The notes under the pieces were generated by a model. The model was not told where the DNA came from, made no database searches, and was given only the letters and a program-made list of their open reading frames with translations. From Psychrobacillus glaciei (GTDB lineage Bacteria; Bacillota; Bacilli; Bacillales_A; Planococcaceae): a stretch of 64,000 bases of DNA. How positions within the stretch are numbered: position 1 is the first letter of the stretch; every line of letters starts with the position of its first letter. The stretch is from positions 4,240,001 through 4,304,000 of the forward strand of contig NZ_CP031223.1 in NCBI RefSeq assembly GCF_008973485.1, read 5' to 3'. Positions 19,385-28,447 of the stretch are shown here, in pieces. A program made the position numbers and the translations under genes.

Positions 19385-19394
19385 TACTAAATCA

Positions 19395-20243
19395 TTATTC
19401 TGCAGCTGGTTGATTTTTTATTGCATTATCCATAATTTCTTGACGTTCTTCTTCTGATATTTTTGCTAGTATTTCATTAATCTTTTCTGTTAAATCACTG
19501 TCTTTTCTAAGCCCCACTGCAACCGCCGTTTCTTCTTCCGGTGCAACAAATCCATCAGTAAAGTCTACCATCGCAAAATTATTATTAGCTGAAGAGGCGC
19601 TAATCCCTTCTGGACGTTCTGATACATAACCATCAATTTTTCCTGATTCCAATGCAACACGCATTGCAGGGAAGTTATCCATAGCTGTTTGTTTCTTCAC
19701 ATCTTTAATTTGATCGATTACTCCGTAATGAGATGTATTTAACTGACCAGTTATTTTAGCCCCTTTAAAGTCTTGTATAGATGTTGCTCCTTCATAAGGT
19801 CCACCTTTTTTTACGACCATAACAAAATTAGATGTGTAGTAGTTATTAGAGAAATCGATTGTTTTTTTACGTTCTTTCGTTGGTGACATCCCTGCCATAA
19901 TTGCATCAATTTTTCCAGAAGTTAATGCTGGAACAAGTCCATCCCATTCCGTTTTCACAATCACTAATTTTTTGCCTAAACCATCCGCAATCTTTTTAGC
20001 AATTTCTACGTCGTATCCTCCAGCGTATTCTGCATTACCATCAAGCTTCACGCCACCGTTAGAATCATTCATTTGTGTCCAGTTGAATGGTGGATATCCA
20101 GCTTCCAATCCTATCGTAAATGTATCTTTTTCTTTTGTATTAGAAGAACCTGTACCATTATTTGAACTCGTTCCACATCCTGCCAATAACAACATTGTCG
20201 TAAGGAATAGCCCAATAAATATTGATAATTTCTTTTTCATCAT
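19395..20243 (-). CDS. Lysine ABC transporter substrate-binding lipoprotein
   Basis: 282 residues. Signal peptide with lipobox LLAGC (Cys near residue 23), then a low-complexity Ser/Thr/Gly linker and an SBP_bac_3 domain (TIGLEAGYPPFNW near 45, GGYDVEIAKKIADGLG near 75, DAIMAGMSPTKER near 115). First gene behind a lysine riboswitch, which makes lysine the expected ligand rather than glutamine or cystine. AGGGGAG precedes the two adjacent ATG codons. Confidence 0.92.
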   Translation of the reverse strand: MMKKKLSIFIGLFLTTMLLLAGCGTSSNNGTGSSNTKEKDTFTIGLEAGYPPFNWTQMNDSNGGVKLDGNAEYAGGYDVEIAKKIADGLGKKLVIVKTEWDGLVPALTSGKIDAIMAGMSPTKERKKTIDFSNNYYTSNFVMVVKKGGPYEGATSIQDFKGAKITGQLNTSHYGVIDQIKDVKKQTAMDNFPAMRVALESGKIDGYVSERPEGISASSANNNFAMVDFTDGFVAPEEETAVAVGLRKDSDLTEKINEILAKISEEERQEIMDNAIKNQPAAE

Positions 20244-20302
20244 TGTTTCTCCCCTTTTAATTTTAGTTTATGTGTTTAGGTACGAAAAAAGGACAATCTA
20301 TA

Positions 20303-20332
20303 CAAAAAAAGACCTGAGATGAACTCAGGTCG
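20303..20332 (-). terminator. Lysine-riboswitch terminator
   Basis: Minus strand GACCTGAG, loop, CTCAGGTC followed by TTTTTTTGT, directly after the aptamer. Confidence 0.9.
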
Positions 20333-20339
20333 CAATATG

Positions 20340-20552
20340 CATAGTTGCCCTAAATCCTCTACTTTTCCCAAATGAGATAGCACACCATTATAAACCGGGA
20401 TGTTTATAATGGCAGTCCTGCAGTTCTTAACTACAGACCCAGCAAGTAATACGGAGAACTATTACAAACTTCGGCGACATTTCCTTCTCCCTAGAATCAT
20501 GGCTTCTCAAACTCCACTAAGGACTGTTAAATATCGCGCCTCTACCCCACAA
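20340..20552 (-). promoter_or_regulatory. Lysine (L-box) riboswitch
   Basis: The minus-strand leader shows GTAGAGGCGCGA, GTGGAGTTTGAGAAGCCA, AGGGAGAAGG, GTCGCCGAAG, TTACTTGCTGGGTCTG, AGGACTGCCA and GGTGTGCTATC in the order known for L-box RNAs. A terminator follows. Lysine binding should switch off the ABC operon. Confidence 0.93.
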
Positions 20553-20584
20553 ATAAAGTGAGGTTGTATTTAATTATTGTTCAT

Positions 20585-20613
20585 AGTCTACAATAATAAT
20601 AGATTACTGTCAA
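20585..20613 (-). promoter_or_regulatory. Promoter of the lysine ABC operon
   Basis: Minus strand TTGACA and TAGACT with a 17-base spacer, about 35 bases before the aptamer. Confidence 0.65.
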
Positions 20614-20667
20614 CGAAAAGGGAGATTTTATCCATAGATAACCCCTATAAATTACATATAAAATTCT

Positions 20668-22383
20668 TTATACTTTAAATCTACTAATCTGTTCTTGTAA
20701 ACTATTAGCCATATTAGCTAACGATTCAGCTGATGCTGAAATTTCCTGCATGGATGCCAATTGTTCTTCAATAGATGCAGCCACATTTTGTGTTCCAGAT
20801 GCAGCTTCATCTGCTATTTCAGCTAATAGTTTTTCCGCTTGAAGGACTTGATCTGAACCAATTGATAAGTGCTGAGCTGCAGCCGACACATCCTGCAATT
20901 GATTCGCTACATCATCCACAGAAGTTCGTATTTGTTCGAATGACTTGCCTGCTTTATGGACGACTTCTATTCCACCAGCAACTTCACTAGTTGTTTTTTC
21001 CATTGATTGAACAGCTATTTTAGTTTCCGTTTGTATTAATGCTATGAGATCTGAAATACTTTGAGCCGATTTGGCAGATTGCTCTGCTAATTTACGAACC
21101 TCATCTGCTACAACAGAAAATCCTTTTCCGTATTCTCCTGCTCTTGCAGATTCAATTGCCGCATTTAAAGCTAATAAATTTGTTTGCGTCGCTATACTTG
21201 TAATTTCTTCCACTATATTACCTATATCTTGAGAGCGATCTCCCAATCCTTTTACAACATGTGATAATTCTGAAACAGTAACATTTATCGAACTCATTTG
21301 TTCAATAGTAGATTGAATTGCTTCATTTCCATCCGATGCTTTTCGGGAAGTTTCGAGCGCATTTGTCGAAATATCTTTTGCATTAGTTGCTATTTGGTGA
21401 ATACTACTAGCCATTTCTTCCACTATTTTTGTACTCTCTAACGTACTTTTAACTTGAAGCTCAGCTCCAGATGCAACCTCTTGAATAGTAGAGGCGACTT
21501 CTTCACTTGCCTTCGTAGATTCTTCAGCACTTGCCGTCAATTCTTCCGATGATGCCGCTACTTGCTCGGAAGTCCCATTTACCAGACGCATTAACTCTCT
21601 TAATCTAGACATCATACTGTTAAAGGAAGAGGTTAAAACCCCTATCTCATCATTCGAATGATACTTTCCTACGACCGTTAAATCACCATTCTCCGCTTGA
21701 ACCATCAGATCTTGAATAATTTTCAGTGGATTTACTATCATGCGCACAATTACAATTCCTAGACCAACACTAAATACAAGTGAAATGATAAAAACAACTA
21801 ATATAATTATTTTACTTGTAGTATCACTCTTTAAGGTATTGTTATTTAACGCTTCTGCGTTATTTTCTAAATCATTTCCTAATTCCTTCATTATTACATT
21901 TAGTTTTTCTCGAATTGGTTTAACATCTTTCTGATATCGAGTATTACCTACAGTTGCATTCCCATTCATAGCAAAATTCACAATTTTGTTTAATTCACTT
22001 ACATATTTTTCGTTCTGTTCTTTATATTGAGTAATTTTTTTCTTTTCTTTTTTATCCAAGTCACTATTCTCCAACTTGACTACTAACTCTTCGTTATCAT
22101 TTATATAACCCTTAATTTCTTCATTTAATTCAGATCTAGTATTTTTATTAGATGTAAGTAACATTTCTAATGCTAGACCGTCTACAGCTCGATTATTAAT
22201 GCGGATTTGCGCTTGCCATTTTATAGGAAGAACAGCATCTTCGTACATCGCCGTTGAGTCCTTACTCATTTGTCCCATAAAATAAAAGCCAGTACCACCA
22301 ATTAAAACAAAGATGAAGATGGAAGAAAATATTAATGTAAATAACTTCCTCGCTATTCGAACATTGCGTAATTTAGCCAACAA
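20668..22383 (-). CDS. Methyl-accepting chemotaxis protein
   Basis: 571 residues. Transmembrane helix 1 at about 12-32, an extracellular four-helix-bundle sensor region of about 150 residues (4HB_MCP type), transmembrane helix 2 at about 190-212, a HAMP domain to about 265, then the long cytoplasmic coiled coil. The hairpin tip is recognisable in the stretch [19 protein letters not shown] and [22 protein letters not shown]. It would signal to CheA/CheW. Ligand unknown. Monocistronic; no che gene is adjacent. A flagellin gene lies 27 kb away in the same window. Confidence 0.93.
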   Translation of the reverse strand: MLAKLRNVRIARKLFTLIFSSIFIFVLIGGTGFYFMGQMSKDSTAMYEDAVLPIKWQAQIRINNRAVDGLALEMLLTSNKNTRSELNEEIKGYINDNEELVVKLENSDLDKKEKKKITQYKEQNEKYVSELNKIVNFAMNGNATVGNTRYQKDVKPIREKLNVIMKELGNDLENNAEALNNNTLKSDTTSKIIILVVFIISLVFSVGLGIVIVRMIVNPLKIIQDLMVQAENGDLTVVGKYHSNDEIGVLTSSFNSMMSRLRELMRLVNGTSEQVAASSEELTASAEESTKASEEVASTIQEVASGAELQVKSTLESTKIVEEMASSIHQIATNAKDISTNALETSRKASDGNEAIQSTIEQMSSINVTVSELSHVVKGLGDRSQDIGNIVEEITSIATQTNLLALNAAIESARAGEYGKGFSVVADEVRKLAEQSAKSAQSISDLIALIQTETKIAVQSMEKTTSEVAGGIEVVHKAGKSFEQIRTSVDDVANQLQDVSAAAQHLSIGSDQVLQAEKLLAEIADEAASGTQNVAASIEEQLASMQEISASAESLANMANSLQEQISRFKV

Positions 22384-22605
22384 TATTACCCCTTTTCTAT
22401 AACCATTGATCTTTTACTTATATACGTGATTATTTCCAACACTTAACACAAAGTACATAAAATGGCCAACATAATTTTTTCTTTTATAGTTCAAAATATA
22501 TACTTCGTGAGTGTATCATAAATCCTTTGAATCTTTAATCTTTTGAATTTTGAAAAGACTTTTTACCCGCAAATATTTTACATAAATCCTATAAAAGCAT
22601 AAATA

Positions 22606-22649
22606 AAAAATCTCTCTTCAGCATCATTGCGTGCTAAAAGAGAGATTTT
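22606..22649 (-). terminator. Terminator after phnE
   Basis: AAAATCTCTCTT-AGCA and TGCT-AAGAGAGATTTT inverted repeat abutting the second phnE stop; T-rich on both sides, so possibly bidirectional. Confidence 0.85.
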
Positions 22650-22650
22650 C

Positions 22651-23445
22651 TTATATAATTTTCTTTCTGAAATATCCAGAAATTATATCTATTAACGTAA
22701 CCATTACAATAATACCCAACAAGATAATCCCTACTCGGCTCCAGTCACGAGAACTTAACGCAAATATTAAAGGTGTACCTATCCCACCCGCTCCAATAAT
22801 ACCTAAAATGGCTGCAGAACGTACATTAATTTCAAAACGATATAACGTGTACGATAAGAAGCCCGGTAATACTTGCGGTAAAACGGCAAACCATAGAATC
22901 TGAAATCGATTAGCTCCAGTAGTAAGTAAAGCTTCGGAGGGTCCCATATCGAGGTTTTCAATTTCTTCGGAGAATAATTTACCTAACATCCCTATTGAGT
23001 GTAGCCCTAAAGCCAGTACCCCTGCAAACGAACCAGGTCCTACTGCTTTTATAAACAATATAGCCATTACTATCTCTGGAAAAGTACGCACGAAGCTAAG
23101 AACAAACTTACCCACTGCGGGATTAGCCTTTCCTTTACTCATATTATTCGCTGCCCAAAAGGCAAATGGAACACATAAAAAGCATGAAATAAATGTTCCT
23201 AAAATTGCGATCATTAATGTATCTAATAAACCTCGTAGAAGATCCTCCCCTTCAGGAAGATATACGTAATCCCAATCTGGATGAAAAATTCCACTAAAAA
23301 TAGATTTTGAAATTTGACCAGCAGTTTCTTTAAAGCCATTCAATGGCATACCGGAAAACGCCCAAATATATAGAAGAATCAACAAACCTATGATAACGTA
23401 TCTCTGCAAATGCTTCTTCTTCGGTTTAGTTAATTTCTCTGTCAT
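22651..23445 (-). CDS. phnE: Phosphonate-type ABC transporter permease (second)
   Basis: 264 residues, about six helices, PhnE family. EAA loop: GPSEALLTTGANRFQILWF near residue 175, and the C-terminal RSAAILGIIGAGGIGTPL typical of PhnE. Its ATG overlaps the stop of the preceding phnE by four bases. Two different phnE genes in tandem imply a heterodimeric channel. Last gene of phnD-phnC-phnE-phnE; the substrate may be phosphonate, phosphite or a phosphate ester. Confidence 0.92.
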   Translation of the reverse strand: MTEKLTKPKKKHLQRYVIIGLLILLYIWAFSGMPLNGFKETAGQISKSIFSGIFHPDWDYVYLPEGEDLLRGLLDTLMIAILGTFISCFLCVPFAFWAANNMSKGKANPAVGKFVLSFVRTFPEIVMAILFIKAVGPGSFAGVLALGLHSIGMLGKLFSEEIENLDMGPSEALLTTGANRFQILWFAVLPQVLPGFLSYTLYRFEINVRSAAILGIIGAGGIGTPLIFALSSRDWSRVGIILLGIIVMVTLIDIISGYFRKKII

Positions 23446-24236
23446 ATTAACTTCTCCCGTAACTTCATACTAATATAATCTATTAATAAAACCACAACAA
23501 GTGTATATATAATAATTGTAGAGGTTTTATCATACTCCAAAAACCCTAGTGTGCGATCATAATACAGACCTATTCCTCCTGCTCCTACAAGTCCCAGAAC
23601 AGCCGCAGCCCTAACATTAACCTCAAAGGTATATAAAACATACGATGTATAATGTGCTAAAATTTGCGGAATAACACCGAAGAATATCCACTGTATTTTG
23701 TTTGCACCTACGGCCGTCATTGCTTCCAGTGGCCCTGGATCAATAGATTCAATTGCCTCATATGTAAGCTTTGCAACTAAACCAATTGAGAAGATAGATA
23801 ATGCTAAAATACCAGGAAGTGGACCTAATCCAAAGATTGCTACAAAAATAGCAGCCAATAATAAATCCGGTACTGTACGAATTAAATTTAGAATAAAACG
23901 CACAGGATAATTCCACTTAGTAGCTTTAACAATGTTACTAGCACACAGTAAAGCAATTGGAATAGCAATAATAGAACCAAAAGTTGTCCCCAAAACAGCC
24001 ATTCTAATTGTTTCAAGCATGGCTGGTGTAATGTTATCTATATAGCCCCAATTAGGCGGGAACATCTGTTTTAATAAGTCCCACATATTCGGAATACCTG
24101 TCCATAACTCCGAAAGAGATGCTTCTGTTCTTACTCCACTCAACCAGATTATCAATAGAACAAATACAGCAGTAAATATATGTTTTGTTTTTGTAGGAGG
24201 ACTCGGAATGGTTTTATTACTTTTTTCATTCGTCAT
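23442..24236 (-). CDS. phnE: Phosphonate-type ABC transporter permease (first)
   Basis: 264 residues, the same length as its neighbour and clearly a paralogue ([20 protein letters not shown] loop near residue 170; [19 protein letters not shown] near 220). It overlaps phnC by four bases and the following phnE by four bases. Cytoplasmic membrane. Confidence 0.92.
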   Translation of the reverse strand: MTNEKSNKTIPSPPTKTKHIFTAVFVLLIIWLSGVRTEASLSELWTGIPNMWDLLKQMFPPNWGYIDNITPAMLETIRMAVLGTTFGSIIAIPIALLCASNIVKATKWNYPVRFILNLIRTVPDLLLAAIFVAIFGLGPLPGILALSIFSIGLVAKLTYEAIESIDPGPLEAMTAVGANKIQWIFFGVIPQILAHYTSYVLYTFEVNVRAAAVLGLVGAGGIGLYYDRTLGFLEYDKTSTIIIYTLVVVLLIDYISMKLREKLI

Positions 24237-25003
24237 GATTGTTCACCCAGTAGCTCGTCTTTTTTAATCGCACGACCATAAATTTCAGAGAACATTTCGT
24301 CCGTGGCCTCTTCGACGGGACCATCAAAAACAACTTTCCCAGCTCTTAACCCAATAATTCTAGTTGCGTATTCTCTTGCTAAATCAATGAAGTGTAAGTT
24401 TACGATTGTGGTAATTCCATCCTCTTCATTAATTCTTTTTAAATCGTCCATTACTTGCTTAGTAGTTAAAGGATCCAAGGAAGCCACTGGCTCATCAGCA
24501 AGAATAATTTGTGCTTCTTGTGCTAAAGCGCGGGCAATCGATACGCGCTGTTGTTGACCACCAGAAAGCTCATCCGCACGTGAATAGCATTTTTCAAGAA
24601 TATTTACTCGTTCTAATGCCTTCATCGCAAGTTGAATATCCTCTTTTGGAAAAAGACCAAGAACTGTTCTTAAAGTTGAATGGTAACCAACTCTACCAGA
24701 AAGTACATTTTTTAATACCGTAGAACGTTTCACCAAATTAAAACTTTGGAAAATCATTCCAATGTCTCTTCGTATTCTACGGAGCTCGGATCCTTTTGCA
24801 GCTGTGATAGATTTTCCATTTATTAAAATTTCGCCATCTGATATTTCATGTAGGCGATTGATTGATCGAAGTAACGTCGATTTACCTGCACCTGACAACC
24901 CTACAATGACAACAAATTCACCTTTATGAATGGTTAAGTTAATATCGTTTAGACCCTTTGTCCCATTCTGGTAAACCTTTGTAACATTTTTAAACTCAAT
25001 CAC
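24233..25003 (-). CDS. phnC: Phosphonate-type ABC transporter ATPase
   Basis: 256 residues. Walker [10 protein letters not shown] near residue 36, signature [15 protein letters not shown] near 145 and Walker [14 protein letters not shown] near 165, where [10 protein letters not shown] is characteristic of PhnC. Overlaps the first phnE. It is separated from phnD by an intrinsic terminator. Confidence 0.93.
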   Translation of the reverse strand: MIEFKNVTKVYQNGTKGLNDINLTIHKGEFVVIVGLSGAGKSTLLRSINRLHEISDGEILINGKSITAAKGSELRRIRRDIGMIFQSFNLVKRSTVLKNVLSGRVGYHSTLRTVLGLFPKEDIQLAMKALERVNILEKCYSRADELSGGQQQRVSIARALAQEAQIILADEPVASLDPLTTKQVMDDLKRINEEDGITTIVNLHFIDLAREYATRIIGLRAGKVVFDGPVEEATDEMFSEIYGRAIKKDELLGEQS

Positions 25004-25035
25004 GTCACAACCAACTTTCTTCTGTTATAAAATTT

Positions 25036-25076
25036 GAAAAAAAAACTCAACCATTCCGTTAATATCAGAATGGTTG
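25036..25076 (-). terminator. Intercistronic terminator between phnD and phnC
   Basis: Minus strand CAACCATTC, eleven-base loop, GAATGGTTG followed by AGTTTTTTTTT. A strong intrinsic terminator lying inside the operon, just past the phnD stop. Confidence 0.9.
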
Positions 25077-25104
25077 GGCAATGTTATTCAAAAAAATTTG
25101 TTTT

Positions 25105-26028
25105 CTATTCCGTTTTTACTTTTTTAGCGTACTCGCTAACGATATCAAATTTACTATCGTCTGACTTCACATAACCTTCATGTGAGTAGATATCACGAAC
25201 GATCGCATGTCCTTCTTCGCTTTCACCAATTTTAATGAAAGCTTCTTGAATTTTTGTTTTCCATTCTGGACTCATATCTGTACGCACAGCAATCGTATCA
25301 TTCGGAATATTTTCTGTATATTGAATAACTTTAGTGTCTTCAAATACAGTTGGATAGTCACCTTTTACTATATTACGAGCATCTTGGAATATTACCGCTG
25401 CATCCACATCGCCGTTTAGAACAGCAAGAACTGCTTGGTCATGTCCTTTTACTGTAACCCCTTGTACATCTTTAAGAGGATCGATACCATTATCCATTAG
25501 CATTGCTGCGGGCCACACATAACCTGCTGAAGATGTAACATCTTGGAACGCAATTTTCTTTCCTTTTAAATCTTTCACACTATTAATGTTTGAATCTTTT
25601 TTAACGATAAATAATGATTTATAAAAATCCACTAATTCCGAAGACGGTGTCCCATCTTCATTTACACCAAGACGTTGCGCTTGAAGAATAACTTCTGCTG
25701 CATTTTTCTCTTTAGCTAATACATAAGCAGTTGGTGGCAAAAATCCAACATCTACTTTTTTAGATGCCATTGCTTCAATAATCGTATTGTAATTTGTAGA
25801 AACACTAACTTTTACTGGAATTCCTAATTGATCGGATAATAGCTTTTCAAGTGGTTTGGCTTTTGCTTCAAGGGAGCTAGCATTTTGGGATGGAACGAAT
25901 TGAACTGTAAGCTCTTTTGGTTCATAACCAGAAGCAGTTTTTCCATCTTCGTCCGAAGATCCACAACCAGCTAAAATACCCGCAATTAAAGCGAATGATA
26001 AAACAAGTATTGATAATTTCTTAATCAT
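25105..26028 (-). CDS. phnD: Phosphonate-type ABC transporter substrate-binding lipoprotein
   Basis: 307 residues. Signal peptide with lipobox LAGC (Cys near 22), then a PhnD-type domain: TVQFVPSQNASSLEAKAKPLEKLLSD near residue 43, VDVGFLPPTAYVLA near 95, and IAFQDVTSSAGYVWPA near 160, which is the typical ligand pocket segment. First gene of the operon; extended -10 promoter upstream. Divergent from a metallophosphatase gene. Ligand not assignable between phosphonates, phosphite and small phosphate esters. Confidence 0.92.
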   Translation of the reverse strand: MIKKLSILVLSFALIAGILAGCGSSDEDGKTASGYEPKELTVQFVPSQNASSLEAKAKPLEKLLSDQLGIPVKVSVSTNYNTIIEAMASKKVDVGFLPPTAYVLAKEKNAAEVILQAQRLGVNEDGTPSSELVDFYKSLFIVKKDSNINSVKDLKGKKIAFQDVTSSAGYVWPAAMLMDNGIDPLKDVQGVTVKGHDQAVLAVLNGDVDAAVIFQDARNIVKGDYPTVFEDTKVIQYTENIPNDTIAVRTDMSPEWKTKIQEAFIKIGESEEGHAIVRDIYSHEGYVKSDDSKFDIVSEYAKKVKTE

Positions 26029-26068
26029 TTACGTAGCCTCCAAAGTTGTTTTTGTTTTGCAAAATAAA

Positions 26069-26080
26069 TTATACCACAGG
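26069..26080 (-). promoter_or_regulatory. Extended -10 promoter of phnDCEE
   Basis: Minus strand TGTGG-TATAAT, a TGN extended -10 about 40 bases before phnD; no good -35. Confidence 0.45.
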
Positions 26081-26212
26081 ATTATTGTAAATAAATTAAA
26101 TTTTTTGTAAAGAATTTGAAGAAATATTCGGATTTTTCGTTATGATTGAAGATATCAGGCTAGTCTATTATTATTTAAAATAACCCTAAAAAGAAAGTAG
26201 AGATAATTATTT

Positions 26213-27766
26213 ATGAAGAAAATTACCATACTTCAAACAAGCGATATTCACGGAAGCATCTATCCTTTAAACTACGGAAATAATAAAGCGGCAGACCTAG
26301 GTTTTGGAAAACTAGCTACAAAAATTATGCAGGAACGCTCGCTAGATGACCAGCTAATTCTGATTGATAATGGCGATTTAATCCAAGGTACCCCTTTAAC
26401 ATACTATTATGTACAATTTCTAAAAGATAAAAAAAACCCCATGATTCAACTATTAAATCACATGTCTTATGATGCTGCAGTTATTGGAAATCACGAATTT
26501 AACTATGGTATGGACGTATTAGATCATGCTGTCAGTGAATCTAACTTTCCGTGGCTTTCTGCAAATATTGTGAGTGAAAGTTCTGATCAGCCTTATTTCG
26601 GCCGCCCATATATAATAAAAAATATTGATGAAGTGAAAATAGCCATTTTAGGCGTCACGACTCACTACATACCAAATTGGGAAAATGAACATAATATAGC
26701 GGGTCTGAATTTTAAAGATTGTCTAAATGAAACGAAGAAGTGGGTTGCATATATTAATGAAAATGAAAATCCAGATGTTCTGATCGTTTCATATCACGGT
26801 GGCTTTGAACGAGATTTAGAAACAGGTGAACCGACTGAAAATTTAACCGGTGAAAACCAAGGTTATGCCATATGCCAAGAGGTTGAAGGAATCGACGTTT
26901 TACTAACAGGTCACCAACATCGCTCTTTAACCGGCAATATTAACGGCGTAGAAATTATCCAACCTTCTAATAACGGGCAGTTTTTGGGCAAAGTAGTCCT
27001 TACTTTGAATGATCAAAATGAAATTGTAGACAAAACCTCTGAGTTGTTAACGGTAGATGATGTCAATGGCGACGAAGAGATTCTAAAAATGACTTCCTAT
27101 TTTGAAGAAGAAACACAGAAGTGGCTTGACCAACCGATCGGAATGATTGCAGGCGATATGTTGATCAAAGACCCGCTACTAGTTAGAACTAGCGATCATC
27201 CACTTATCGAATTTATAAACAAAGTACAAATGGAAACTGCTGGAGTAGAAATTTCAAATACATCACTATTTAATAACTCTTCTCCAGGTTTTGAACCAAA
27301 TGTAGCAATGCGCGACATTATTTCTAACTATATGTTTCCAAATACATTGAAGGTTCTTCGTTTATCTGGACAAGATATTAAAGATGCGTTAGAACAAAAT
27401 GCTCGTTATTTTATTTTAAACGAGGAAGGTAAGCTTGAAGTAAACCCAGCTTATATTCTTCCGAAACCTCAGCATTATAATTATGATATGTGGGAAGGCA
27501 TTGAGTATATCCTAGATATTCGAAATCCTATTGGAAGCCGAGTAACCACTTTAAATTATAAAGGAGCTCCTTTAAACCTTGATGGGGAATATGATGTCGT
27601 CATGAATAATTATCGTGCTGGAGGCGGTGGAGATTATATGATGTTTAAAGATAAACCAATAGTCAAAGATATTCCTATGGATATGACCGAAATCCTTGCT
27701 AACTATATCCTCGAAAGGCAAACCATTAAGGCAACCGTTAATCATAATTGGAAAGTTATTTGGTAA
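26213..27766 (+). CDS. Cytosolic 5'-nucleotidase / cyclic phosphodiesterase-like metallophosphatase
   Basis: 517 residues, UshA/YfkN-type architecture: a calcineurin-like domain (about 1-300) with metal ligands in TSDIHGSIYP, DNGDLIQGTP, GNHEFNYG and ILTGHQHRSL-like segments (LLTGHQHRSL, near 235), then a 5'-nucleotidase C-terminal domain with the GGGGDY loop near residue 470. It begins directly MKKITILQTSDIHG, so there is no signal peptide, unlike UshA; the enzyme should act in the cytosol on nucleotides, cyclic nucleotides or other phosphoesters. It is divergent from phnDCEE, which suggests that it processes what that importer brings in. Confidence 0.85.
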   Translation: MKKITILQTSDIHGSIYPLNYGNNKAADLGFGKLATKIMQERSLDDQLILIDNGDLIQGTPLTYYYVQFLKDKKNPMIQLLNHMSYDAAVIGNHEFNYGMDVLDHAVSESNFPWLSANIVSESSDQPYFGRPYIIKNIDEVKIAILGVTTHYIPNWENEHNIAGLNFKDCLNETKKWVAYINENENPDVLIVSYHGGFERDLETGEPTENLTGENQGYAICQEVEGIDVLLTGHQHRSLTGNINGVEIIQPSNNGQFLGKVVLTLNDQNEIVDKTSELLTVDDVNGDEEILKMTSYFEEETQKWLDQPIGMIAGDMLIKDPLLVRTSDHPLIEFINKVQMETAGVEISNTSLFNNSSPGFEPNVAMRDIISNYMFPNTLKVLRLSGQDIKDALEQNARYFILNEEGKLEVNPAYILPKPQHYNYDMWEGIEYILDIRNPIGSRVTTLNYKGAPLNLDGEYDVVMNNYRAGGGGDYMMFKDKPIVKDIPMDMTEILANYILERQTIKATVNHNWKVIW

Positions 27767-28015
27767 TTAAGTAACAAAACGCAATTGTCCTTTAACTGCA
27801 TCTTGTCATTACTATTTCCAGAATGCTTTGGACGAAACACTGGCTATACTATTACCGAAGATTTTTATGGAGGATCTTGTGACGGATGTTAGTCCGTCGC
27901 CCTCTTGAAACTTATAGAGACACGGTGCATTGGGTTTGGTTAATGAGAAATTAGATTCTTTCCTATTCTTTTAAAAGCAGACGAAGATACAATTTCGTCC
28001 GCTCAGCACTTTTTT
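27767..28015 (+). ncRNA. Unidentified structured leader-like region without a gene
   Basis: Between the nucleotidase stop and the mobile-element segment lies a region with a perfect GACGGA/TCCGTC hairpin (27881-27898), phylogenetic-looking G-rich and purine-rich single-strand stretches, and at 27976-28015 a terminator-like stem (AGCAGACGAA with TTCGTCCGCT, one mismatch) ahead of a T run. It has the layout of a transcription-attenuating leader, but no gene follows on this strand before the IS110 element. I do not recognise the family. Confidence 0.3.
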
Positions 28016-28131
28016 ATCAATAGATACTACCTATTTTTTCTCTTTTTCCGCTTGCTATATTATTTAACAAAGGAAAGTACATGCTAACCAACATATATTT
28101 CAACAGCAAATTTGCAATATAAATGACGAGT

Positions 28132-28160
28132 AAAAACGTTCACGAATATGAGCGTTTTTT
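28132..28160 (+). terminator. Terminator-like hairpin
   Basis: AAAAACG-TC...GA-CGTTTTTT stem; no gene lies directly upstream on this strand, so it may belong to the leader region or to a lost gene. Confidence 0.5.
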
Positions 28161-28184
28161 GATGTAATATTTTACTATCCTTTT

Positions 28185-28203
28185 TGAACTAAAGCACCCG
28201 TTC
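28185..28203 (+). repeat. Dispersed AACTAA...CACCCGTTA-type repeat, solo half
   Basis: GAACTAAAGCACCCGTTC. It matches the sequence that the group II intron has split at 30.5/31.2 kb and the right arms of copies at 31.8 and 32.87 kb. Confidence 0.6.
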
Positions 28204-28210
28204 GTATTAT

Positions 28211-28246
28211 AAGGTTAGCCAGATATTTCTGGTTGACCTTTTTTTA
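28211..28246 (+). terminator. Terminator-like hairpin left of the IS110 element
   Basis: AAGGTTAGCCAGA and TCTGGTTGACCTT pair with one internal mismatch and are followed by seven T. Confidence 0.65.
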
Positions 28247-28254
28247 TATCGATA

Positions 28255-28429
28255 TATGATTGCGGTAGCCGGGGTAGAACGTAAGCACCCGTGGGGCTAT
28301 TGATCCCGTCAACTAAACAGTTCGCCCCCTACTTGTAGAAACATGATTGAGGCTGGTTGGGACTCTGATCTCGTATAACAAGCGAAGCTATGATACTACA
28401 TGGAGGAATAGGGGTTACCGGTTAATTGT
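28255..28429 (+). ncRNA. Candidate bridge-RNA region of the IS110 element
   Basis: IS110-group elements such as IS621 encode a bridge RNA in the left-end noncoding segment ahead of the recombinase. Here that segment is 180 bases, GC-richer than its surroundings, with hairpin potential around GGGGTAGAACGTAAGCACCC and GGGGCTATTGATCCC, and a purine-rich 3' part. This is position plus structure only; the target- and donor-binding loops have not been shown. Confidence 0.45.
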
Positions 28430-28447
28430 ATGACAAGGAGGAAAATA

